Source: a virus. From it: a stretch of DNA of 46,615 nucleotides. Within the stretch, counting starts at the first letter, position 1; the number at the start of each line of letters is the position of its first letter. Positions 1-8,440 of the stretch are shown here, in pieces. The stretch is from the IMG/VR virus record IMGVR_UViG_3300027573_000051, positions 1 through 46,615 of that record, one strand, 5' to 3'. A model generated the notes under the pieces. The model was not told the DNA's origin. It made no database searches and saw only the letters and a list, made by a program, of their open reading frames with translations. The position numbers were made by a program, and so were the translations under genes.

Positions 1-1
1 T

Positions 2-199
2 CAGAATGGTAGAGGGGTGTTTAAAGTGTGCTACCCGTTTGCGGCTTTTTGCTATCCAGGTTTTTCTGAAAATGCAAAAGGCGTTGTGGATTACTCCCAT
101 TTATTGAAAGGTCGGGAAGTGCATGGATTTGGGCTGATTGATTCAAAAGAAGATGCCCATAGATTCTCACTCTTGGCAAATACGATTGGGGCTACGTAG
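2..199 (+). CDS. 3' end of an unknown gene (partial)
   Basis: The reading frame is open from the second base of the window and stops at a TAG at 197-199, so this is most likely the C-terminal 65 residues of a gene that begins outside the window. A GTG at 17 could start a 60-residue product, but nothing upstream favours it over read-in from the left. The visible residues include the segment VVDYSHLLKGREVHGFGL and show no motif I recognise. Its last 8 bases overlap the end of the leftward SSB gene, so the two genes converge tail to tail. Confidence 0.55.
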   Translation, partial: QNGRGVFKVCYPFAAFCYPGFSENAKGVVDYSHLLKGREVHGFGLIDSKEDAHRFSLLANTIGAT

Positions 200-527
200 T
201 TTCTTCCTTCTTTTTCTTTGAGAGAACTTCCAATTTAGATACTCTAAGGTACTGAACAGCGATGGGGTCACCACCTTTAGGGACATGGACTTTTACCGAT
301 GGGCTACCTTTGGCGTAAACATGAGTGCCTTTCTTCAGCATTTCAAGTAACTCCTGACTATCAGAGTAATAAGCGCAATCAACCCATTGTTTCTTTTCCT
401 CTTTGTTGCCGTCACGGTTGCGCCAGCTTTCGCTGTGACAGATTGAGAAGTTTATTATTTTCCTTCCCCCCGCATCGTTCATCACCGCATCAGCACCCAA
501 GTTGCCGATCATAAAGAACTCTATCAT
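192..527 (-). CDS. ssb: Single-stranded DNA-binding protein (SSB, OB fold)
   Basis: A 111-residue protein with the typical SSB layout. It opens MIEFFMIGNLGADAV, followed by a strand with FSICHSESW, the mid-domain WVDCAYYSDSQELLEMLKKG and then YAKGSPSVKV, which fits the OB fold of bacterial and phage SSBs that coat single-stranded DNA during replication and recombination. It is shorter than host SSBs (about 150-180 residues). It ends in a Lys/Glu-rich tail instead of the acidic DDDIPF-type tip that recruits partner proteins, so partner binding may differ or be missing. It lies 17 bases downstream of the GroES-like gene on the same strand and is probably co-transcribed with it from the box at 803-810. 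Confidence 0.85.
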   Translation of the reverse strand: MIEFFMIGNLGADAVMNDAGGRKIINFSICHSESWRNRDGNKEEKKQWVDCAYYSDSQELLEMLKKGTHVYAKGSPSVKVHVPKGGDPIAVQYLRVSKLEVLSKKKKEETT

Positions 528-544
528 AGGATTTTGGATTTTGT

Positions 545-784
545 TTACAATTTACAGACTAGCAAGTCCTCTCTGCATAACCATAGCCCTTTTTCAAGTT
601 CTACACCGCCCGCATCAGCAAGGCAAGTATCACCAACAGCTAAAATTGATTGTGAATCAGGGGAGATAGCCACGACCTCTACTCTTTTGTAATGGTCTTT
701 GATTGTGTCAAGGATTAAACCGGCTACCGAAGTCTTTTCTACGTAAATGTCTTTTACAAGGATTTTGTTGCCTAAAGGTTGCAT
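545..784 (-). CDS. GroES-like small protein
   Basis: A 79-residue protein that follows the co-chaperonin pattern: PLGNKILVKD at the start, then TSVAGLIL, a strand with VEVVAIS, LAVGDTCLADAGGVEL and a final REDLLVCKL. GroES proteins are about 95 residues, so this is a short version. The mobile-loop region (about residues 14-30, containing TSVAGLIL) is short but present. In known cases such as T4 gp31, phage GroES homologues cap the host GroEL and help capsid proteins fold. Here the gene leads a leftward pair with ssb and faces a divergent gene that seems to carry two more GroES-like domains. It could also be a non-chaperone GroES-fold protein. Confidence 0.7.
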   Translation of the reverse strand: MQPLGNKILVKDIYVEKTSVAGLILDTIKDHYKRVEVVAISPDSQSILAVGDTCLADAGGVELEKGLWLCREDLLVCKL

Positions 785-802
785 GATTTTCTAGGAGTTT
801 GA

Positions 803-810
803 CAAATGTA
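803..810 (-). promoter_or_regulatory. Bacteroidetes-type -7 promoter box for the GroES-like/ssb pair
   Basis: On the minus strand these bases read TACATTTG, an exact fit to the Bacteroidetes -7 consensus TAnnTTTG. The box lies 18 bases before the ATG of the GroES-like gene. A TTG on the same strand at 828-830, about 17 bases upstream, is a possible -33 element, slightly closer than the usual 19-21 bases. Confidence 0.55.
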
Positions 811-840
811 AAAAAAATATCACAATTCAACGAAAAATAT

Positions 841-848
841 TAATTTTG
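841..848 (+). promoter_or_regulatory. Bacteroidetes-type -7 promoter box for the virion operon
   Basis: TAATTTTG matches TAnnTTTG and lies 15 bases before the ATG at 864. No clear -33 TTTG is found at the normal distance, so the promoter may depend on a phage activator or be weak. With the opposing box at 803-810, it makes a compact divergent promoter region of about 80 bases. Confidence 0.5.
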
Positions 849-863
849 ACTAACTTACAGCCC

Positions 864-1778
864 ATGTCTAGTCCAATATGCCTACAAAATAACATCTTAG
901 TGGAATTGCCAAAGGCATTTCAGGATGAGTTAGTCACTTCCAATGGGATGAAGTTCTATCAGGATACTACCTTTCGCCCCGAATGGAATGTCACACTTCA
1001 AGGCAAAGTCACATCAATCCCTCAAAAAATAACTCAAGGCGATGGTAATATCCACTCTTTCGACCCCGACCGTCCACGCATAAGGCCAATAGTAAAAGTT
1101 GGCGATGAATTATTCTTCAGCTACACCGTAGTAATGAAGCGTTCCCAAACCGATAATGCCGGTGATATTTTCACAAGAGAAGACCCTATTAATCCTTATA
1201 CTACCACATGGTTAAGTTATTCGGGATTGAGAATGATTCGGGTTTACTTGATGAATAATAAATGGGAGATTGGCTTATTGGATACCAAAACAAAAACATG
1301 GATTGATAAGCTAGTAGGTGGTGAAGGGGAAGTTGAAAGTTTCATGGGAAAGTATATGCCAACAGAAAATGTTGGCTTTAATTATAAGAACCTATTGCCG
1401 CATGATGGCAAAGACTATTGGATGGTTGATTATGCTTATGCTATAGCAATTAAAAGGGCAGAAGGCGTATTTGATATGATTGGTGATTATGTTTTAGTAG
1501 AACCAATCAGAGAGCCATTCAGAGGCACACATCAGGGCGTAATAGAAGTTTATGAAATAGAACAAGACAAAGACCACAGAGCCATCGGCAAAGTGCTATA
1601 CATAGGTGAGCCACTTGCCGGTGATACCAAACTAAGTGTAAAGCCAAACGACATTATTTGTTCAGACATACGTTATGTTCAGAAGTATGAAATTGATGGA
1701 AAAGACTATTGGGTTATCCGTCAAAAGCACATTTACGGCAAACAGTCTGTAACAAATGACAATACAAGAGATATTTGA
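864..1778 (+). CDS. Two-domain GroES-like protein at the head of the virion operon
   Basis: I start this 304-residue protein at the ATG at 864; a TTG at 846 is in frame but overlaps the promoter box. Two stretches resemble GroES folds. The first runs from NNILVELPKAF through QGKVTSIP and VKVGDELFFSY to DGKDYWMVDYAYAIAIK (Asp181). The second runs from GDYVLVEPIRE through GKVLYIGEP and VKPNDIICSD to DGKDYWVIRQKHIYG (Asp278). The repeated DGKDYW closing each copy supports an internal duplication. The first copy carries a long insertion (about residues 100-175). The stop overlaps the next gene by 23 bases, so it is co-translated with neck genes. It could be a capsid-folding co-chaperonin or a virion protein that reuses the fold. 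The fold call is by eye. Confidence 0.5.
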   Translation: MSSPICLQNNILVELPKAFQDELVTSNGMKFYQDTTFRPEWNVTLQGKVTSIPQKITQGDGNIHSFDPDRPRIRPIVKVGDELFFSYTVVMKRSQTDNAGDIFTREDPINPYTTTWLSYSGLRMIRVYLMNNKWEIGLLDTKTKTWIDKLVGGEGEVESFMGKYMPTENVGFNYKNLLPHDGKDYWMVDYAYAIAIKRAEGVFDMIGDYVLVEPIREPFRGTHQGVIEVYEIEQDKDHRAIGKVLYIGEPLAGDTKLSVKPNDIICSDIRYVQKYEIDGKDYWVIRQKHIYGKQSVTNDNTRDI

Positions 1779-2424
1779 TTTCATAGATGAAATGACGGCG
1801 CAAGAAAGAGGTGGGTTTAATACTCCCGCCGAAAAAGAGGCCGCACTTGATAGAGCAAGCATGACTATGTTTACGTTCTATCGGAAAATCTATGCTACAT
1901 CAATTCAAGCCAAAGAAGCACTTTCTCCATTCAGAGTACGGTATGACTACGTAACCGATGGTAGCGGGGAAATCACCCTTACCGCCGGTCAGGAATTTGT
2001 ATCATTGCTATCAATGGACGTAACGATTAATGACCCCGATAGCCCTTCAGGATTTGACCCCGACAGAAGATTCCCCGTATCATTCCCAAATGAAGATGAA
2101 CTTGCTGATAGGTTAAATTCCCAAACAAAGCAACCGACAAGAACAGCACCCATAGCCGACATAATAGATGTTGGCTATTATAATCTTTACCCGCAAGTAG
2201 TTCATGCTGGAACAATACGTTTCTTAAAAAGACCGGCCAAGCCCGTATATGGTTACACGCAAGCAGGTAGGGTTATAACATACGACCCGAATACATCAAC
2301 GCAACTAGAATGGACTGAACCTTATTTGAATGATGTAATATTTCTTGCATTGAGATTCTTGGGCGTTAATCTAAGTAATGAGTATTTGAATGAAGTGATG
2401 ACACAGTATCTAAATGAAAAATAA
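1756..2424 (+). CDS. Neck/connector structural protein candidate
   Basis: A 222-residue protein of unknown family. It starts with a helical segment (MTIQEIFDFIDEMTAQERGG, then TPAEKEAALDRASMTMFTFY). A strand-rich middle around GEITLTAGQEFVSLL and TIRFLKRPAKPVYGY follows, and it ends in a helical segment where each LNDVIFLALRFLGVNLS is followed by EYLNEVMTQYL. The helix-sandwich-helix layout and its place before two similar-sized genes and a giant nozzle-like gene fit a head-tail connector or ring protein. It overlaps the preceding gene by 23 bases and the next by 1 base (TAATG), so it is translationally coupled on both sides. The function rests on position only. Confidence 0.45.
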   Translation: MTIQEIFDFIDEMTAQERGGFNTPAEKEAALDRASMTMFTFYRKIYATSIQAKEALSPFRVRYDYVTDGSGEITLTAGQEFVSLLSMDVTINDPDSPSGFDPDRRFPVSFPNEDELADRLNSQTKQPTRTAPIADIIDVGYYNLYPQVVHAGTIRFLKRPAKPVYGYTQAGRVITYDPNTSTQLEWTEPYLNDVIFLALRFLGVNLSNEYLNEVMTQYLNEK

Positions 2425-3074
2425 TGGCAACACTATACTCAATATCTGAACAAGTTAGGTCAATGCTGCAAGGCGGTGATGCCCCACAAGCCCCCAAGTT
2501 TGAAATGGAGGAAGTGAAAAGATTCATCATTCAAGTTATCAATGGGATGTTGAAAACGCAACACCTAACCGATGAAATGTCAGGCGGTGAAGCAATTCCA
2601 GATGGAACTATTTTAGCGGAGTACGATAACGTAGCAGTAGAAAGCTACAAGAATAGCGCAAGAGCAGAACTACCAGCAATGCCAATTAAACTACCAAGAG
2701 GCATGGGCATATACCATGTAAGTAAAACAGATGATATATTCAAAGGCTTTATCCCATTTGGTGCAGGGGAATTACAGATGATAGGGCAAGAGCCATTAAT
2801 AGGAGATATAGATGGACAAGTAGGTTACGAACAAAGGGGCAAGTATATTTATTTCAATAGAGACATAACAGGCAATGATGAAGTGTATGCCATCAATGAA
2901 GTGTATATGCTTTTAGCCGTAAAAGATTTATCGCTATATGGGGATTTTGATCTACTACCTATCAGTGGCTCTATGGAATCCGATGTTATTATGGCTACTT
3001 ATCAAATGCTGTCTGCGCAAATGCCGTCGAACAAAAAAGTTGATGTAATTAATAAACAGGAGGTTCAGCAATGA
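2424..3074 (+). CDS. Neck/ring structural protein candidate
   Basis: A 216-residue protein with no known enzyme motif. An N-terminal helical part (about residues 1-50) is followed by a strand-rich middle containing PIKLPRGMGIYHVSK and GFIPFGAGELQMIG, then KYIYFNRDITGN, and a C-terminal helix that ends Gln-rich. It shares the helix plus beta plus helix plan of its neighbours. Position suggests a ring or adaptor between portal and tail. The ATG reuses the last base of the previous stop (TAATG). The last codons contain a perfect AGGAGGT that serves as a possible ribosome binding site for the next gene. Confidence 0.45.
   Translation: MATLYSISEQVRSMLQGGDAPQAPKFEMEEVKRFIIQVINGMLKTQHLTDEMSGGEAIPDGTILAEYDNVAVESYKNSARAELPAMPIKLPRGMGIYHVSKTDDIFKGFIPFGAGELQMIGQEPLIGDIDGQVGYEQRGKYIYFNRDITGNDEVYAINEVYMLLAVKDLSLYGDFDLLPISGSMESDVIMATYQMLSAQMPSNKKVDVINKQEVQQ
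3058..3065 (+). promoter_or_regulatory. Consensus Shine-Dalgarno sequence inside a coding region
   Basis: AGGAGGTT lies seven bases (counted from AGGAGG) before the ATG at 3071. It is the one strong Shine-Dalgarno match I see before a virion gene in this window; most others start after A-rich leaders. It may lift translation of the adaptor gene or be a by-product of the Gln-Glu-Val codons it encodes. Confidence 0.35.
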
Positions 3075-3829
3075 GAGTTATAAATTTGGATGCCGTTACC
3101 CGCAGCACTCTTAGCAGGTTACGTAAGCCCATCCACTATTACTATCAATTTTTAAAAACATCTTCGGATTGTTTGCGAGAATTAATTTTCGATACACTGC
3201 AAATACAAAATACTGTCCGATTGCCACTCAATGAATTTTATGAAGCCGAAATACCACCCGACTATGTTGACTTCATTAAAGTAGGGGTGCAAGCGGGGCA
3301 ATATTCAAGACCATTGGTAAGCAGGCATACAATAAACAACTTAGCCAACTTCAACCCAACAACGGGCGTTCAAATAAACTATCCCAATTATGACTACGGA
3401 GATGTAGATGAATTTGGTAATCTGTTTCAATGGTGGGGTATCAACATAAATTCACAAGGGGAAAATACAGGAGGCTATTACGGCATTGGCGCAGGTAGTG
3501 AACCCGATACTTTCAAGATCATTCCAGAAAGAAACGTTATCCAATGTAATAGTCAAATCGGCTGCACCAAGATTGTCTTAGAATATATCAGTGATGGCAC
3601 ATTCGCTAATTCAGCAACCAAGATTCCGGTGTATGCACAAAAGACAATCGAAGAATATAACATTTGGCAGTTCAAAGAAAACAGTAAATCATACGGGGCG
3701 CAAGATGCACAATTAGCCAAATCGCTCTTTGAAAGGCAGCATGAGATATTGAGGGCAAGGAAGAATAATCTTACCCCAGAACTTTTAAACAGAATAATCA
3801 ATAGAAATACTAAAGCATCAATCAAATGA
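3071..3829 (+). CDS. Head-to-tail adaptor candidate
   Basis: A 252-residue protein. It starts with NLDAVTRSTLSRLRKPIHYY and DCLRELIFDTL, has a central beta region beginning EAEIPPDYVDFIKVG, and continues with KIIPERNVIQCNS and KIVLEYISDG. A long C-terminal helical part (about 195-252) covers IEEYNIWQFKENSK and LFERQHEILRARKNN. The Pro-Asp-Tyr 'IPPDYVDF' step followed by helices recalls podovirus adaptor proteins of the T7 gp11/P22 gp4 kind, which bind below the portal. This is an architectural comparison, not a demonstrated homology. The start overlaps the previous stop by 4 bases and the end overlaps the HNH gene by 4 bases (ATGA). Confidence 0.5.
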   Translation: MRVINLDAVTRSTLSRLRKPIHYYYQFLKTSSDCLRELIFDTLQIQNTVRLPLNEFYEAEIPPDYVDFIKVGVQAGQYSRPLVSRHTINNLANFNPTTGVQINYPNYDYGDVDEFGNLFQWWGININSQGENTGGYYGIGAGSEPDTFKIIPERNVIQCNSQIGCTKIVLEYISDGTFANSATKIPVYAQKTIEEYNIWQFKENSKSYGAQDAQLAKSLFERQHEILRARKNNLTPELLNRIINRNTKASIK

Positions 3830-4383
3830 TTGAAAACCAAGAAATATGGAAGCCGGTTGTCGGCTTTGAGGGGATATATGAAATATCCTCTTTTGGTAAC
3901 ATTAGGAAAATATCGGCTACTAAGTTTGAGAGAAAATCTGTTGGTAATTTAGTCCCGTACCTTAATAAGTTCTATTTAAGAATTTACCTAACAGGCGGCG
4001 GGGGGAAGTTTCGTCATGCCAAAATTCACAGACTTGTTGCGGAAGCGTTTATACCCAACCCAGAAAACAAGCCGCAGGTGAACCATATTAACTGCATAAA
4101 AACAGACAACAGGGTTGAAAACTTAGAGTGGGCGACAAATTCAGACAATCAACTTCACGCATATGCGAATGGTTTACAGCCTAAGCGAAATGGCGGTTGG
4201 GTAATAAAGGATAAATCAAGAAACTTTAAAGCCAAAAGAATACTCAATATGGAGACAGGGGAGAGATTTTTAAGTATTCGTGATGCTGCCGACAGCGTTG
4301 GAATGAGTAAATATGTATTAAGTCAGAGTTTAAGAGGTACTACCAAAAAAGACTTCGGATTTGCGTATGCAACAGATATTTAA
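3826..4383 (+). CDS. Free-standing HNH homing endonuclease (NUMOD4-HNH-NUMOD1)
   Basis: A 185-residue protein with three domains. Residues 6-30 form a NUMOD4 segment (IWKPVVGFEGIYEISSFGN). Residues 67-111 form the HNH nuclease, with KIHRLVAEAF, the catalytic-type VNHIN at 86-90 and DNRVENLEWATNSDN. Residues 138-171 form a NUMOD1-type DNA-binding helix-turn-helix (MSKYVLSQSLRG). Such enzymes nick or cut intron-less or intergenic target sites and spread by copying repair. The gene is wedged between the adaptor and nozzle genes, sharing ATGA with the first and 17 bases with the second, so it adds almost no non-coding sequence to the operon. It is not needed for the particle. Confidence 0.9.
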   Translation: MIENQEIWKPVVGFEGIYEISSFGNIRKISATKFERKSVGNLVPYLNKFYLRIYLTGGGGKFRHAKIHRLVAEAFIPNPENKPQVNHINCIKTDNRVENLEWATNSDNQLHAYANGLQPKRNGGWVIKDKSRNFKAKRILNMETGERFLSIRDAADSVGMSKYVLSQSLRGTTKKDFGFAYATDI

Positions 4384-7300
4384 AAAGTTATTAAATAACG
4401 GCATTGACAGCGACAGCGCAGAGTTTCTTGTGCCGCCCAATAGCTTTATATCTGGATATAATGTTCGCATTGGTGGTACAACAGATTTAGGTGGTGTTGG
4501 GTATATCGAATCTATCCTTGAAAATGTAGAGAAGTTTCACGTACTTTCTTCCGGTGGTAATGATACAAGAATAGGCTTTGCAGCAAGTGATGAAGAAGGG
4601 TGGATTGTAAAATTTAATTATAATGATGCAGGTAATCATGGAATATTTCTTTATAGTCTCTATCTTGAAACATGGTATGACTTGCTCTTGGAAGCAGATG
4701 TTACCGGAGGATTGGGCTTCCAAAAAAATGAACTCATCCACAGCGCAAGAATTGAGAATGGGATTTTGTATTGGTGCAATAGCGAAACAAGCGAACCGAG
4801 AAAATTAAATATCCGTTCTGCCGTAAATCTCTACACCCCCGGTGTTTATCCAGAGAACTACACCTATACAAGTCCCATTTCTCAAAATGTCTTGTATTGG
4901 ATTCGCAGACAACCAGGATTACCGCCATCGCAAGAAAAACAAACGGATAGCCCCGGCCTGAATAACTTTACCAAGAATGAAGGCTTTTGGTTTTCATACA
5001 GGTATATTTATCGGGATTATGAAATTTCAACGCTATCTGGGTTATCCACACTTGCTAATTACAATACCGAAGATGAGGGTTACAACTATATCCATGTTGA
5101 AATACCAATATTAGAACAAATTGAGCAAGATGTTTTGCAAGTTGACTTAGTAGTTAAGTACGCTAATAGCGGTAAATTATTCGTCATAAAATCATGGAAC
5201 AAAAATATCCCCGCCGATGCTGCTTTAATCGTAGCGCATAATGACGGGAGCGCTAACCTATATTTTGATTACGCCAATGATTTTACCGGCATTGCATTGG
5301 ATGATGCCTATTCGGTAAAGCCTTATGATAGCGTTCCAATCTACGCTCAAACAATAGAGATAGCAAGGAACAGGTCTTTCATGATGAATTATACCATTGG
5401 GTATGATACGCCAATTACTACATCGCTGAACGCAACATTTCAAACGCAAACTGAAGGAGCAACGGCAACAGGGACGTTTTGGCAAATACAATGGAGGCCA
5501 TCGCCATTTGGAAGCCCAGATTTATACTATGTAGTGGATATACAAAATATTGGTGTTTATTCAGGGTATTATGGCGTGCTACCTTACCCCGGCCCGTATG
5601 GGCCAGCCGCCGTCCCGCCTATACTGCCTACTACTCTTGATTACCCAACCGAATTAGTTTTTATAGGGGATAGCTATAGTGCAATTTTACTGTATTTTAG
5701 TTTTAACCCAGGCGATGTAATAGGCTTCGTCCAAACGATATATACTACCGATATTACAAACCCACCTACTGTAATATCTCTTGTTGGTTCTACCGCATTT
5801 AAAAGTGATGCTTCCTATCAACCCGCTGTGGTATTCTATGACCATGCAGGAAGAAAGTGCGGAGTATTCACAAGAGATGACCTGATTATAACCACCCCTG
5901 ACCGGGATTATGATACCATTACCTATACAACGGCGATGAACTGGACGTTAGATAATACGCTTGCTGTAAATGAAATACCAGAGTGGGCGTATTATTATTC
6001 AGTTGTTGTTACGAAATGCTTGAGGACAAGATTCTTTCTTGAGGCGAAAGTTAAAAATTTAACCTACGCAACAAAGGACGAAGATGGGTTGTATATTTTT
6101 GATACAGCATCGTATTCAGCAGAACTCAATGGTATAGCTGTTGACATTACAATGCTGAATAGTTATGGCATGGGTTATACGTTTGCCGATGGTGATTTTA
6201 TTAAACTTTATATTGACGGCGCAGCAGTAGTTCATACTCTTTCAATAGTTGCCCAACAAGGGAATTTTGTTGTTTGTGAATTAAAGGATATTGGGGCTAT
6301 TGGGAATGACGCAACGCCATTCTTAACTTGTTTGTTTGAAATCTACACGCCTTACCGCCCATCAACCGATGAGCCATTCTATGAGGTTGCTCAAACATTC
6401 GCTATTAATAACCCAACAGAAAGTGGCAGAGAATACAGCACATTGGCCGGTTCAATAAGAGGGGATATAACCTTACTGAATAGAAGTGATGGTAGCGTTG
6501 ACTACCTTACAGAAAATATGTCTCCTAATGATAAGTACCCGTATAGATGGAATACTGATTCAGGGAGGCCAAACTTCATTGATGACATTGGGCAAGAAGT
6601 AAAGACAAATGAAATAGCGTATAGCGATGTATTAATTCAAGGGACAAGAACGAATGGGCTTTCCACCTTTGAAGCATTAAATACAAAAGATATTCCTATT
6701 GAATGTGGGGATGGTATAAAATTACAAGTAGCCGATAAGATAACAGAGCAAGGGAACATCATGCTTGCAATATGTGTGAATGAAACAGTATCGCTTTATT
6801 TGAGTGAAGCGCAGTTGTTGGGTTCAACCGGCAATGCCTTCCTTGCACAAGCAGCAGATGTAATTGGTACGGTTAATGTATTGCAAGGCTCTTTTGGTTC
6901 AATGAATCCAGAAAGCGTTGTGGTATTGAGAGGACAAGTATTTTTCTATTGCTTGATTAAAGGGTGTTTTGTAAGATATTCAAATGCTGGATTATTCCCG
7001 ATTAGCGATTATGGCATGAAGCGGGTGTCACATTTATTCTCCCAAGCCTATGCTGAAATGACGGAAGAAGAAATTGAGGAATTGGGCAGTAGGCCGTTTG
7101 TATTTGGTGGAGTTGACCCTTACCATTTAGAAGTTTATTGGTCAATCCCAAGCACAACAGAAGTGCCGCCCAAAGGCTATCTCCCAAGCTATGAATCTCC
7201 CGAACCACAAATAATTTATCCATTCGATATTTACGATGGGGTGGGTAAGGTATTGGTGTTTAAAACAGCCCAAAACCGTTGGGCAACCCCTCACAGATAC

Positions 7301-7780
7301 GAAACAGAAGGCTTTGTTGACATAAGAGATTACCTGTTCAGCGCAAAGAACGGGGCTATGTACCAACACAATTACGACAATGGTACAGACGACACTTATA
7401 GCAAGTGGTATGGCGAAGAAGTAAAGCCAGAAATCGGCTTTATTGTAAATGATGAGCCAAATATTGTAAAACAATTTCTAACTTTGAGTGTTGAGGGGAA
7501 TATTCAGCCTACCTTTTGTATAGCCCTAGTGGAGTACCCCAACGAACAAATTACAGACATTACAGATGAATGGGTAACCCGTGAAGGCGTTTTCTACGCA
7601 AAATTATTAAGAGATAAATTGTCGCCGAATGTTTCAGGAACATACGACGAAAAGTTATATACGGGTGATAGATTGAGAAGTAATTGGATGAAAGTGTATG
7701 TGGAATTTGACACAAGAGAGTTATTGCAAGTAAGATTTTTTAACGCCGGTGCGTTTCCAGATGCCGGTCATAAAACATAA
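4367..7780 (+). CDS. Large tail nozzle/tube-like structural protein
   Basis: A 1137-residue, beta-rich protein. I choose the ATG at 4367; the earlier TTG at 4361 lies deeper inside the endonuclease gene. The N-terminus reads LLNNGIDSDSAEFLVPPNSF, then GYNVRIGGTTDLGG. Many Tyr/Asp/Thr-rich strand segments follow, and around residues 855-885 GQVFFYCLIKGCFVRYS runs into SDYGMKRVSHLF. The size, the beta content and the position between adaptor and ejection genes fit the nozzle (T7 gp12-like) or muzzle component of a short tail, through which DNA and cargo proteins leave. No catalytic motif is apparent. I infer function from context and composition. Confidence 0.55.
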   Translation: MQQIFKKLLNNGIDSDSAEFLVPPNSFISGYNVRIGGTTDLGGVGYIESILENVEKFHVLSSGGNDTRIGFAASDEEGWIVKFNYNDAGNHGIFLYSLYLETWYDLLLEADVTGGLGFQKNELIHSARIENGILYWCNSETSEPRKLNIRSAVNLYTPGVYPENYTYTSPISQNVLYWIRRQPGLPPSQEKQTDSPGLNNFTKNEGFWFSYRYIYRDYEISTLSGLSTLANYNTEDEGYNYIHVEIPILEQIEQDVLQVDLVVKYANSGKLFVIKSWNKNIPADAALIVAHNDGSANLYFDYANDFTGIALDDAYSVKPYDSVPIYAQTIEIARNRSFMMNYTIGYDTPITTSLNATFQTQTEGATATGTFWQIQWRPSPFGSPDLYYVVDIQNIGVYSGYYGVLPYPGPYGPAAVPPILPTTLDYPTELVFIGDSYSAILLYFSFNPGDVIGFVQTIYTTDITNPPTVISLVGSTAFKSDASYQPAVVFYDHAGRKCGVFTRDDLIITTPDRDYDTITYTTAMNWTLDNTLAVNEIPEWAYYYSVVVTKCLRTRFFLEAKVKNLTYATKDEDGLYIFDTASYSAELNGIAVDITMLNSYGMGYTFADGDFIKLYIDGAAVVHTLSIVAQQGNFVVCELKDIGAIGNDATPFLTCLFEIYTPYRPSTDEPFYEVAQTFAINNPTESGREYSTLAGSIRGDITLLNRSDGSVDYLTENMSPNDKYPYRWNTDSGRPNFIDDIGQEVKTNEIAYSDVLIQGTRTNGLSTFEALNTKDIPIECGDGIKLQVADKITEQGNIMLAICVNETVSLYLSEAQLLGSTGNAFLAQAADVIGTVNVLQGSFGSMNPESVVVLRGQVFFYCLIKGCFVRYSNAGLFPISDYGMKRVSHLFSQAYAEMTEEEIEELGSRPFVFGGVDPYHLEVYWSIPSTTEVPPKGYLPSYESPEPQIIYPFDIYDGVGKVLVFKTAQNRWATPHRYETEGFVDIRDYLFSAKNGAMYQHNYDNGTDDTYSKWYGEEVKPEIGFIVNDEPNIVKQFLTLSVEGNIQPTFCIALVEYPNEQITDITDEWVTREGVFYAKLLRDKLSPNVSGTYDEKLYTGDRLRSNWMKVYVEFDTRELLQVRFFNAGAFPDAGHKT

Positions 7781-7783
7781 ATT

Positions 7784-8440
7784 ATGGGACTATTTTCAAT
7801 GATTGGTAATTTCATTACCGCAGGGAAGCAGAATAAAATGGCTAAAAAGATTAACCCCGTAAACACAAATTACGAGACAAGTCAGCCAATACAAGACCTC
7901 TATGCCGAAGGTAATAACCTTTATCAAGGCAGAATGGAAGGAGCGAATGTTGCTCAACAAAACCTACTCAATGCCGGTGCAAATTTCAATGCAGGTGTTG
8001 ATAGGAGTGCAACAAGCGGTTCACAAGCGATAGCAGCAAAGGCAGCAGGTCTTGGTTCAACCAATCAAGGGTTCGCTGATTTGGCACAACAAGAGGCACA
8101 AAATAAATTACAAAGGTTCGGCATCAAATCTCAAGTATCTCAACTAATGGCAAGAGAAGGGGATAAAGTTTATGAAGATAAATTGAGAAACTATTACGAC
8201 GATCTTAATTACAAAAGAGCATTAGAAGGTTCAGCAATGCAGAATAAAGCAAATGCGTGGGGTGGCATTGACGACCTTGTAAATACAGGCGTTTCTTTAC
8301 TTTCCCCCGGTGGTGCATTTAGTGGTGTATTTGGTGGTAAGAGTGGTCAAGCCGGTGGCCCACCAATGCCCGACTTAGGCGGTGGAGGGCCGGGACGAAA
8401 TTGGCAAACAAATGCGGCAAGAAATTATAGACCCGGTTAA
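7784..8440 (+). CDS. Small internal virion/ejection protein candidate (gp14-like position)
   Basis: A 218-residue protein. It has a short hydrophobic start (MGLFSMIGNFITAGKQNK), a long Ala/Gln/Asn-rich helical middle (for example ANVAQQNLLNAGANFNAG and QEAQNKLQRFGIKSQV) and a Gly/Pro-rich tail (GGPPMPDLGGGGPGRN). In T7-like phages a protein of about 200 residues, rich in Ala and Gln, precedes the two larger ejection proteins and forms the outer-membrane part of the ejection channel. The order here (218, 491, 2150 residues) matches. It begins three bases after the nozzle stop. No direct sequence homology to T7 gp14 can be claimed by eye. Confidence 0.5.
   Translation: MGLFSMIGNFITAGKQNKMAKKINPVNTNYETSQPIQDLYAEGNNLYQGRMEGANVAQQNLLNAGANFNAGVDRSATSGSQAIAAKAAGLGSTNQGFADLAQQEAQNKLQRFGIKSQVSQLMAREGDKVYEDKLRNYYDDLNYKRALEGSAMQNKANAWGGIDDLVNTGVSLLSPGGAFSGVFGGKSGQAGGPPMPDLGGGGPGRNWQTNAARNYRPG

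Noticed and set aside
846-863. TTG start six codons before the ATG of the two-domain GroES-like gene
   Set aside because: The TTG lies inside the TAATTTTG promoter box, so it would be upstream of the expected transcript start; the ATG at 864 fits better.
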